Shown here: piece after piece, positions 10,191-16,868 of the stretch
How the letters are laid out: each line of letters opens with the position of its first letter
Numbering within the stretch: position 1 is the first letter of the stretch
From: Pseudomonadota bacterium
GTDB taxonomy: Bacteria; Pseudomonadota; Alphaproteobacteria; Rhizobiales; Xanthobacteraceae
Direction of reading: 5' to 3'
DNA length: 16,868 bases
Assembly (NCBI GenBank): GCA_023417665.1
Contig: JAEZFA010000281.1
Span: forward strand, 1 to 16,868
Made by a program: the position numbers and the translations under genes
The notes under the pieces: generated by a model
The model's input: only the letters and a program-made list of their open reading frames with translations
Told to the model about the DNA's origin: nothing
Database searches by the model: none

Positions 10191-10256
10191 GATGCCCCTT
10201 TGGGTGCCATCCCAACGGCTTAGCCGTCAAGCTGGTGGTCAAAAATGGCGTTTTGA
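10191..10256 (-). promoter_or_regulatory. Three short hairpins before trpG
   Basis: In the 85-base gap between the membrane-protein gene and trpG, the minus-strand RNA can form three successive stems. First comes TCAAAA/TTTTGA (10239-10256), then ACGGC/GCCGT around TAA (10215-10227), then GATG..CCC/GGG..CATC with a bulge (10191-10211). The last ends 15 bases before the trpG start. It may be a leader or processing region, or chance. No -10 element or leader peptide was found. Confidence 0.4.
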
Positions 10257-10260
10257 ATGG

Positions 10261-10782
10261 TTATTTCGAAGCTGCGAATTTGGAGGCCAGTGCACCGATC
10301 GAGACGGTGGACGCCAGCCAGATCCAGGAGAGCTTGCCGAGATAGATCGGGCCGATCAGTTGCGCCCAGAACATCATCGAAGACATGGACTGGACGCCGA
10401 TACGCCAGGTCGGCTTCGGCTCGTTCGTCAGGCCCATCCATTTTTGAAACGTGAACCAGCCGTTCCCGAACGCGTAAACGACAGCTCCGGTTACTAGGAA
10501 CGAAAGCGCAAATCCGGCGAGCCCCGCAAAGGCACCAATGCGCCAATCCGTGTTTCGCAGTACGAGTGTCGCCATTAGCCAGCAAAGTGTGACGCTCGAG
10601 GCAGGACCGACGGCAGTAACGATCAGTCCGCCATAGTACGCGATCGGGGCAATATTCGCAGGCATGCGCCAAGCGATGAGAACGATCGCGACAAGATAGG
10701 CGGCGCCGAATGCAGCTGCCGCGCTCAGCCAGATCGCGCGTTTTGCCGATGTGATCGGGCACTGCGGCCAGACGTCGGTCAT
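10261..10782 (-). CDS. Unrecognised four-helix membrane protein between trpE and trpG
   Basis: A 173-residue protein I do not recognise. It has a short polar head (1-15), about four hydrophobic helices (16-38, 45-72, 82-105, 134-162) and a polar loop at 106-130 containing EPKPTW. There is no signal peptide, catalytic motif or metal-binding pattern. The strongly hydrophobic, well-segmented profile supports real coding, whereas the overlapping frame at 10220-10762 is Arg/Cys-rich and looks like a shadow. Codons are visibly richer in A/T at third positions (CTA, GTA, ACA, ATT) than in neighbouring genes, which hints at later acquisition or low expression. The start ATG at 10782 has no clear ribosome binding site. 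It lies 64 bases after trpE and 85 bases before trpG, looser than any other junction in the trp block. Its function is unknown; a tryptophan-related role is possible but unsupported. Confidence 0.75.
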   Translation of the reverse strand: MTDVWPQCPITSAKRAIWLSAAAAFGAAYLVAIVLIAWRMPANIAPIAYYGGLIVTAVGPASSVTLCWLMATLVLRNTDWRIGAFAGLAGFALSFLVTGAVVYAFGNGWFTFQKWMGLTNEPKPTWRIGVQSMSSMMFWAQLIGPIYLGKLSWIWLASTVSIGALASKFAASK

Positions 10783-10795
10783 GTGCCGATCGTAG

Positions 10796-10822
10796 CGGCG
10801 AGTGGTTTAGGAAACCTCGCCG
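10796..10822 (-). terminator. Hairpin between trpE and the membrane-protein gene
   Basis: An inverted repeat with arms CGGCGAG/CTCGCCG, continued by GTTT/AAAC after a two-base bulge, around a three-base loop. It starts 24 bases after the trpE stop and ends 13 bases before the next start codon on the minus strand. There is no T-run, so it may be a pause, processing or mRNA-stability structure rather than a true terminator. Confidence 0.45.
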
Positions 10823-10846
10823 TCCGCGATGAAATCTTATGGAGTT

Positions 10847-12364
10847 CTACTGCCCGCGCTTGGAGGCGGAAGCGAAGCGGCGGGCCTCCTCGGCGGCACG
10901 GAACAGCGCCTTCGCCTTGTTTTCGCATTCGAGCTGCTCGGACTTCGGGTCCGAATCCGCGACGATGCCGGCGCCGGCCTGCACATACATCTTGCCGTCC
11001 TTAATCAGCGCGGTGCGCAGCACGATGCAGGTGTCCATCGAGCCGTCGGCGGCGAAATAGCCGACGGAGCCGGCATAGACGCCGCGCTTTTCCTTCTCGA
11101 GTTCGTCGATGATTTGCATGGCGCGCACCTTCGGGGCGCCGGAAACGGTGCCGGCAGGAAAGCCCGCGACGAGCGCGGATAGCGCGTCGTGTTTCTCGCT
11201 CATCTCGCCTTCGACGTTGGAGACGATATGCATGACGTGGCTATAGCGCTCGATGAAAAACTGATCGGTGACTTTCACCGTGCCGATCTTCGAAACGCGG
11301 CCGACGTCGTTTCTGCCGAGATCGAGCAGCATCAGATGCTCGGCGCGTTCCTTGGGATCCGCGAGCAGCTCCGTCTCGAGATCCTTGTCCTCGTGCGGGG
11401 TCGCACCGCGCGGCCGCGTTCCCGCAATCGGGCGGATGGTGACGGTATTGTCGCGCGCGCGCACGAGAATTTCAGGGCTGGAGCCGGCAATCGCGTAGTC
11501 GCCGAAATTCAGAAAATAAAGAAAGGGTGCGGGGTTCACGCGGCGCAATGCGCGATAGAGCGCAAACGGCGGCAGCGTGAAGGAGGATTCAAAACGCTGC
11601 GAGAGCACGACCTGAAAGATGTCGCCGGCGAGGATATATTCCTTCGCCTTGGCGACCATGGCCTCGTATTCGGAGGGCTCGGTGTTGGAAACCGCGTTCG
11701 CGCCGATCGGCTCGTCGGAATCCGCCGCGGTTTCCTTGTTGAGCGGCAGATCGAGCGCATCGACGACCGCGGTCAGGCGTTCGATTGCCTGTGCGTAAGC
11801 CGCCTTCGCCGCCCCGCCCGGCTCAGGACGAACGGGGGTGATGACGGTCATGGAATCCTTCACAGCATCGAACACGACGACGATGGTCGGGCGCATCAGC
11901 ACCGCATCCGGCGTGCCGATGGGGTCGGGGTTCGGCGCGGGCAGCTTTTCCATCAGCCGCACCATGTCGTAGCCGAGATAACCAAAAATGCCGGCCGCCA
12001 TCGGCGGCAGCCCGTGCGGCACCTCGACCTTGCTTTCAGCGATCAGCGCGCGGAGCGCCTCAAGCGGCGCGGTGCCGGCCGGCACGAATGCGGAAGCATT
12101 GTTTCGCGCATTGCGGTTTATGTCCGCCTTGTCGCCGCGCACGCGAAAGATCAGGTCGGGATCGAGCCCGATGATCGAGTAACGGCCGCGCACGGCGCCG
12201 CCTTCAACCGATTCCAGAAGGATCGAAGGAAAGCGGTCGCGTGCGAGCTTCAGATAAGCCGAGACGGGCGTCTCAAGATCGGCGACCAGCGTGGTCCAGA
12301 CGAGTTGCGGCTTGCCATCGGCATATTGCGCGCCGAAAGCGCTTTCCTCGGGCAAAACCTCCAT
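10847..12364 (-). CDS. trpE: Anthranilate synthase component I
   Basis: TrpE converts chorismate to anthranilate with ammonia supplied by TrpG, the first committed and feedback-controlled step of tryptophan synthesis. The product is 505 residues, unfused. The N-terminal LLES motif (49-52) and NPAPFLYF (277-284) correspond to the tryptophan feedback site of TrpE. The chorismate-binding core shows DIFQVVLSQRF (248-258), PIAGTRPRG (312-320), DLGRNDVGRV (348-357) and GTVSGAPK (405-412). Many rhizobia have a fused TrpE(G); here the subunits are separate. The ATG at 12364 is 10 bases after the ppiD stop, with only a weak GAGA-type ribosome binding site. No tryptophan-rich leader peptide or attenuator precedes it, so control by classical trpL attenuation is unlikely at this position. 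Confidence 0.97.
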   Translation of the reverse strand: MEVLPEESAFGAQYADGKPQLVWTTLVADLETPVSAYLKLARDRFPSILLESVEGGAVRGRYSIIGLDPDLIFRVRGDKADINRNARNNASAFVPAGTAPLEALRALIAESKVEVPHGLPPMAAGIFGYLGYDMVRLMEKLPAPNPDPIGTPDAVLMRPTIVVVFDAVKDSMTVITPVRPEPGGAAKAAYAQAIERLTAVVDALDLPLNKETAADSDEPIGANAVSNTEPSEYEAMVAKAKEYILAGDIFQVVLSQRFESSFTLPPFALYRALRRVNPAPFLYFLNFGDYAIAGSSPEILVRARDNTVTIRPIAGTRPRGATPHEDKDLETELLADPKERAEHLMLLDLGRNDVGRVSKIGTVKVTDQFFIERYSHVMHIVSNVEGEMSEKHDALSALVAGFPAGTVSGAPKVRAMQIIDELEKEKRGVYAGSVGYFAADGSMDTCIVLRTALIKDGKMYVQAGAGIVADSDPKSEQLECENKAKALFRAAEEARRFASASKRGQ

Positions 12365-12374
12365 GACGGCGTCT

Positions 12375-14264
12375 CTATCTCTGCTCGGGAGCGCCCGTTA
12401 CCTGCCGGACCGCCGCTTCGTTTACGCGCAAGCCAAGATCGGTCTGCAGACGGGAGACGTATTGTACCTGCAGATCCTCCTGCATGGACTGGGTAATCTG
12501 CGTCACCAGCTGCGCCGGCGGTGCCGTCGCGGGAATGTCGATCGAGGTCACGCGGAAAATGATGCGGTCGCTCGAGCCCTGCGGCGTGCCGAGGCCGGCT
12601 TTGTTCAGGCCGGTCAGGAACACGCGCGCGACGGTGTTGGTGTCGAAGCCCGGAATGGTCGCGGCGCGATTGAGCTTCTCCGCTTTCTCGACTTTCAGCC
12701 CCGGGGCGGCGGCTTCAAAGGTCGCGCCTTCGTCGATCTTTTTCTGAATCTCCGCGGCAAGCTCGTTCAGCTTCTTGCCGGTCTGCTCTTCCTTCCAGCG
12801 CGTTTCGACGCTCGCCTTGGCTTCGTCAAAGGTACGCTCGCGCGTCGGCATGATGTCCGCGACTTCATACCAGACCGTGCTGCGGCTTTCGCGGAGTTCG
12901 ATCGCGTCGGTCTCGATGTTCTTCTGGGCCGCGAATGCGCCGTTGAGCAGCTGCTCCTGGGCAGGGAGGTTCGGGACCTGGGTGCCGTCGGGCTTGCGGC
13001 CGCTGCGGTCGATCGCGTCGATCGTCAAAAGCGGCACGTTCAGCTTCTTTGCGATCTCCTCGATCGTAAGGCCGGCACCGCGCTCGTCTTCGATCTTGTC
13101 GTGCAGCGATTGCACACGAATGACGGCTTCGCGATTCGTAAGGTCTTCGCGGATCGACGAGGCGACTTCCTCCAGCGTGGAGACGCGCTCCGACTCGATC
13201 TTCGTAACCCGGATGATGACCGGACCGAACCGCCCCGCGATGGGCTGGCTTACGGCGTTCGCCTCAAGCGTGAAGGCGGCATTGCCGATCGCCGGATCGA
13301 GGATGTCGGTCTTGCCGAGGTTGCCGAGCGGCACGACCTGGAGATTCAGGGACTTTGCGACCTCCTCGAACTTCTCGCCGGCGGCAAGGCGGTCGGAGGC
13401 GGCCTTCGCGGCGTCCGCGTTGGCAAACGAAATCTGCTCGATCTGGCGGCGCTCCGGCACGGTCAGCTTCGCTTTCAGGCTGTCATAGGTCTGCTTCACC
13501 TGGGCGTCGGTGATCGTCACGTCCTTCGCCAGTACCGCGGGTGTCAGATGCAGCACGCGCAGCGCGCGGTATTCGGGCGCGCGGAACGCGGCCTTGTTGG
13601 CATCGAAATAGGTCTTGAGGTCGGCTTCGCTCGGCGCCGGGATCGTGCCCGCCTGCGCTGCGGTCAGCCGGACATATTCGATGGCGCGGGTTTCGCTCTG
13701 CAGACGCCAGAACGCATCGGTCACGACCTTCGGCGGCTGGAAGTCGGTGGCGAGCGCAGTCAGAAGCTGCCGGCGCGCGGCGAGCTGCTTCTCGGCGGCG
13801 AGAAACGATGCTTCGGTAAGATTATTGTTCCGCAGCACATACTGGTAGCGCATCGGATCGAAATTGCCGTCCGGCCCCTTGAACTCCGCGAGGTTCATCA
13901 CACGTTCGCGCACGATCTGGTCGGTTGCGGCGATGCCGAGACTGCGCGTCTTCTCGTTCAGGGCGGCTTCGGCGATCAGTTCGGAGAGCACCTGCCGGTC
14001 GATGCCGAGTGCACGGGCCTGATCGGGCGTGAAGGGCCGGTTGATCTGGCGGCCGATCGCCTGAAGGCGCTCGTTGAAAGCCCGGCGATAATCGTCGATG
14101 CGGATTTCGGTGGAGCCGACCTTTGCCGCGGTCTGGGCGCCGAAGCCCCGGAATACGTCGCCGATTCCCCAGAATGCGAAACTGATGATGAGCAGGCCCA
14201 TCAGGAGGAAAAGCACGATCTGGGTCAGAATGGTGCGCGAGCCGGCACGAAAGCCTTGAAGCAT
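12375..14264 (-). CDS. ppiD: Membrane-anchored PpiD/SurA-type peptidyl-prolyl isomerase
   Basis: A 629-residue periplasmic folding factor anchored in the inner membrane. An N-terminal transmembrane helix (about 12-33) follows the positive head MLQGFRAGSR, giving a cytoplasm-in, periplasm-out topology. SurA-N-like helical chaperone regions (about 45-200) and one parvulin-type (PPIC) rotamase domain (about 265-355, with GNLGKTDI and FGPVIIRV) follow. The long C-terminal helical part (360-629) has no catalytic motif that I recognise. In proteobacteria PpiD works at the SecYEG exit on newly exported proteins. I chose the ATG at 14264; the open frame continues upstream to 14621 but that stretch is Arg/Pro-rich and antisense to tpiA. 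It is divergent from tpiA and followed by trpE after 10 bases. The symbol is by architecture; SurA-like naming is also used. Confidence 0.88.
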   Translation of the reverse strand: MLQGFRAGSRTILTQIVLFLLMGLLIISFAFWGIGDVFRGFGAQTAAKVGSTEIRIDDYRRAFNERLQAIGRQINRPFTPDQARALGIDRQVLSELIAEAALNEKTRSLGIAATDQIVRERVMNLAEFKGPDGNFDPMRYQYVLRNNNLTEASFLAAEKQLAARRQLLTALATDFQPPKVVTDAFWRLQSETRAIEYVRLTAAQAGTIPAPSEADLKTYFDANKAAFRAPEYRALRVLHLTPAVLAKDVTITDAQVKQTYDSLKAKLTVPERRQIEQISFANADAAKAASDRLAAGEKFEEVAKSLNLQVVPLGNLGKTDILDPAIGNAAFTLEANAVSQPIAGRFGPVIIRVTKIESERVSTLEEVASSIREDLTNREAVIRVQSLHDKIEDERGAGLTIEEIAKKLNVPLLTIDAIDRSGRKPDGTQVPNLPAQEQLLNGAFAAQKNIETDAIELRESRSTVWYEVADIMPTRERTFDEAKASVETRWKEEQTGKKLNELAAEIQKKIDEGATFEAAAPGLKVEKAEKLNRAATIPGFDTNTVARVFLTGLNKAGLGTPQGSSDRIIFRVTSIDIPATAPPAQLVTQITQSMQEDLQVQYVSRLQTDLGLRVNEAAVRQVTGAPEQR

Positions 14265-14297
14265 CTTGTATTCCAGAGGGTTAGGGAAAGCGGCCGG

Positions 14298-14326
14298 ATC
14301 ATAGGGACCGCCTTCCGGCGCCGCAA
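14298..14326 (-). promoter_or_regulatory. Candidate ppiD (and trp block) promoter
   Basis: On the minus strand TTGCGG (14321-14326) is followed after exactly 17 bases by TATGAT (14298-14303), a five-of-six match to the -10 consensus. Transcription would begin about 27 bases before the ppiD start codon. The -35 lies in an inverted repeat, GCAACG/CGTTGC around five bases (14323-14339), which could be an operator. It could drive the ppiD-trpE block, though the trp genes may have internal promoters. Confidence 0.55.
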
Positions 14327-14345
14327 CGGGAAGCGTTGCCGCAAT

Positions 14346-14374
14346 TTGCCGAGGGTTGAGCGCTCTGCTACGCG
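14346..14374 (+). promoter_or_regulatory. Weak candidate tpiA promoter
   Basis: TTGCCG, 17 bases of spacing, then TACGCG, ending 30 bases before the tpiA start. The match to consensus is poor; the position in the 140-base divergent gap is the main support. Confidence 0.25.
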
Positions 14375-14404
14375 GCTGACCGGCCTGAAACAAGGAATTT
14401 CGCG

Positions 14405-15157
14405 ATGTCCCGACGCGCTCTGATCGCCGGAAACTGGAAGATGAACGGCCTGCGGGCGAGCCTCGCGGAACTCGACGGCATCGCGGCGGGCTATTCGGAC
14501 GCCCTGAAGGCCAAGGCGGACTTCCTGATCTGCCCCCCGGCGACTCTGATCGCGGAGGCGGTGCGGCGTGTCGCCGGCAAGGACGTCGCGATCGGCGGCG
14601 AGGACTGCCATGCCAGGGCATCCGGCGCGCATACCGGCGACATCTCGGCGGAGATGCTCAAGGACGCAGGGGCAAGCTATGTCATCGTCGGCCATTCGGA
14701 GCGCCGTGCGGACTACGGCGAATCGGACGCGGCGGTCCGCGACAAGGCGGAAGCCGCCTGGCGCGCGGGCCTGACGGCCATTGTCTGCGTCGGCGAGCGC
14801 AAGGAGCACCGCGAGGCGGGGAAGGCGCTTGCGGTGGTGACGGAGCAGCTTGCAGGCTCGATACCGGAAGGCGCCACGGCTGGGCGGCTGGTGGTCGCCT
14901 ACGAGCCGGTCTGGGCCATCGGTACCGGCCTCACGCCGACCAAAAGCGACGTTGCGCAGATGCACGCTGCCATCCGGCAGACTCTCGCGGCGCGTTTCGG
15001 GGCGGAGGGGCAAAATACCCGCATCCTCTATGGTGGCTCGGTCAAGCCGGACAATGCGCGCGATCTTATTATTCAGCCTGACGTGGACGGCGCGCTGATC
15101 GGCGGCGCTTCGTTGAAGGCGACGGATTTTCTCGGAATTGCAGCGGCTTACGCATGA
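14405..15157 (+). CDS. tpiA: Triosephosphate isomerase
   Basis: TpiA interconverts dihydroxyacetone phosphate and glyceraldehyde-3-phosphate in glycolysis and gluconeogenesis. The product is 250 residues, the normal size. Catalytic residues are all present: Lys12 in GNWKMNG, His97 in VIVGHSERR and Glu167 in AYEPVWAIGTG (the flexible loop follows at 170-178). The phosphate-binding ILYGGSVKPDNA is at 207-218. The ATG at 14405 has a ribosome binding site AAGGA eight bases upstream. It is divergent from ppiD and followed 180 bases later by secG in the same direction. Confidence 0.98.
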   Translation: MSRRALIAGNWKMNGLRASLAELDGIAAGYSDALKAKADFLICPPATLIAEAVRRVAGKDVAIGGEDCHARASGAHTGDISAEMLKDAGASYVIVGHSERRADYGESDAAVRDKAEAAWRAGLTAIVCVGERKEHREAGKALAVVTEQLAGSIPEGATAGRLVVAYEPVWAIGTGLTPTKSDVAQMHAAIRQTLAARFGAEGQNTRILYGGSVKPDNARDLIIQPDVDGALIGGASLKATDFLGIAAAYA

Positions 15158-15257
15158 GTTCTCGAGTCTGGAAAACGGCCTAAGCCCTTCAAGTGACTCA
15201 TGAATTTTCTGCAATAGGCGCCAACGCGCGAAGCCCGGCCGCGGCATCGCCGCTCGC

Positions 15258-15286
15258 TTGGCTTTTCCAGCCTCGCCATGTATGGC
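15258..15286 (+). promoter_or_regulatory. Candidate secG promoter
   Basis: TTGGCT and TATGGC are separated by 17 bases, 52 bases before the secG start at 15338. If this is real, the ATG at 15278, an alternative longer secG start, would lie inside the promoter and could not be used. The rest of the tpiA-secG gap (15158-15337) shows nothing else I can name. Confidence 0.35.
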
Positions 15287-15337
15287 TTCGCCCGAATTCT
15301 GGAGCCGTTTTCGCGCGGCCCGCAACGGAATCCTGAC

Positions 15338-15688
15338 ATGCATTCGACTCTCATCGTCCTCCATCTCCTGATCGTGCTTGCGCTGATCGGCGTGGTGCTG
15401 CTCCAGCGCTCCGAGGGCGGCGCGCTGGGTATCGGCGGTGGCGGCGGAGGCGGCGGCTTCATGAACAGCCGCGGCACCGCAAACGTACTGACGCGCGCCA
15501 CGGCGCTGCTTGCGGCCGCTTTTTTCATCACGAGCCTGATGCTCTCGATTCTCGCGGGCTGGCGGCCGGCCGGACCGACGCTGATCAACCCGAACCAGAC
15601 CCCGGTGGTCACGCCGGAGGGGCCGTCGATCCTCGACCAGCTGCAAAAACAGCAGCCCAAGGGACCGCAGGTTCCGCAATCCAAGTAA
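15338..15688 (+). CDS. secG: Protein translocase subunit SecG
   Basis: SecG is the small accessory subunit of the SecYEG export channel in the inner membrane. The product is 116 residues with two transmembrane helices (about 4-22 and 53-72). The conserved loop LQRSEGGALGIG lies between them, followed by a glycine run (eight in a row) and FMNSRGTANVLTRATA. The tail (77-116) is Pro/Gln-rich and variable. I chose the ATG at 15338, preceded by GGAA, because SecG proteins begin directly with the first helix; an in-frame ATG at 15278 would add 20 unlikely residues. A strong terminator follows five bases after the stop. PpiD, which works at the Sec channel exit, is encoded nearby on the other strand. 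Confidence 0.95.
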   Translation: MHSTLIVLHLLIVLALIGVVLLQRSEGGALGIGGGGGGGGFMNSRGTANVLTRATALLAAAFFITSLMLSILAGWRPAGPTLINPNQTPVVTPEGPSILDQLQKQQPKGPQVPQSK

Positions 15689-15693
15689 GTCCA

Positions 15694-15724
15694 GAAGGGC
15701 CGGGAAACCGGCCCTTCGATTTTT
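15694..15724 (+). terminator. Strong intrinsic terminator after secG
   Basis: A perfect ten-pair stem (GAAGGGCCGG paired with CCGGCCCTTC) around a GAAA tetraloop is followed by GATTTTT. It begins five bases after the secG stop and should end the secG transcript. pyrG, 63 bases downstream, therefore probably has its own promoter or depends on read-through. Confidence 0.92.
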
Positions 15725-15787
15725 CAGTGCAGGGCTGAGCTTTTTGCCCTCGCAGAATCGTATCGAGGCGATTAAGGCTTGAATCCC

Positions 15788-16868
<1,081 letters not shown>

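Noticed and set aside
10176..10260. Promoter for trpG
   Set aside because: -35-like TTGACC and TTGACG are present on the minus strand, but no acceptable -10 lies at the right distance from either.
10220..10762. 180-residue minus-strand frame overlapping the membrane protein
   Set aside because: It is rich in Arg, Cys and His with no segment pattern; the other frame gives clean hydrophobic helices and is the better gene.
12365..12374. trpL leader peptide/attenuator before trpE
   Set aside because: Only 10 bases separate ppiD and trpE, and no short frame with repeated Trp codons was seen.
12291..14423. 710-residue open frame antisense to ppiD
   Set aside because: High GC and codon bias keep the opposite strand open. 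The product is Arg/Gly-rich with no domain, while the ppiD frame has clear family features.

Overview
This 16.9-kb window is a GC-rich chromosomal segment made almost entirely of housekeeping genes. The gene content and order (gltA, gltX, comEC, lexA, moeA, moaC, trpC, trpD, trpG, trpE, a PpiD-type foldase, tpiA, secG, pyrG) are typical of Alphaproteobacteria, most likely Hyphomicrobiales (Rhizobiales) near the Bradyrhizobium/Xanthobacteraceae side. The alphaproteobacterial assignment is supported directly by a GTTC-N7-GTTC LexA box upstream of lexA. The genus is not resolved. I see no phage, insertion sequence, CRISPR array, tRNA or rRNA, and no gene-free stretch longer than about 180 bases.

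Left part (1-5185): gltA (3' end cut off by the window) and gltX run leftward. comEC starts 77 bases from gltX and runs rightward. ComEC keeps the membrane channel domain, but its C-terminal region shows no recognisable metallo-beta-lactamase metal site.

Centre (5179-14264): a long leftward block reads, in transcription order, ppiD, trpE, a small membrane-protein gene, trpG, trpD, trpC, moaC, moeA, lexA. ppiD has a good promoter candidate. trpE follows ppiD by 10 bases, and trpG-trpD-trpC-moaC-moeA are joined by a 10-base gap or by overlaps, which suggests translational coupling. The block joins periplasmic protein folding, the first steps of tryptophan synthesis from chorismate (TrpE/TrpG, TrpD, TrpC) and molybdenum cofactor synthesis (MoaC, MoeA). 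lexA has its own promoter with an SOS box after a 155-base gap and overlaps the 3' end of comEC by 7 bases. trpB, trpA and trpF are not in the window.

Right part (14405-16868): tpiA, secG and pyrG run rightward, divergent from ppiD. A very clear intrinsic terminator separates secG from pyrG, which is cut off by the window edge.

Nothing here looks like a new multi-gene system. The part least explained by known biology is the unrecognised four-helix membrane protein between trpE and trpG. It has less GC-rich codon use than its neighbours and is flanked on both sides by RNA hairpin sequences. A second oddity is a 17-base palindromic word present once inside gltX and once near the comEC/lexA junction.
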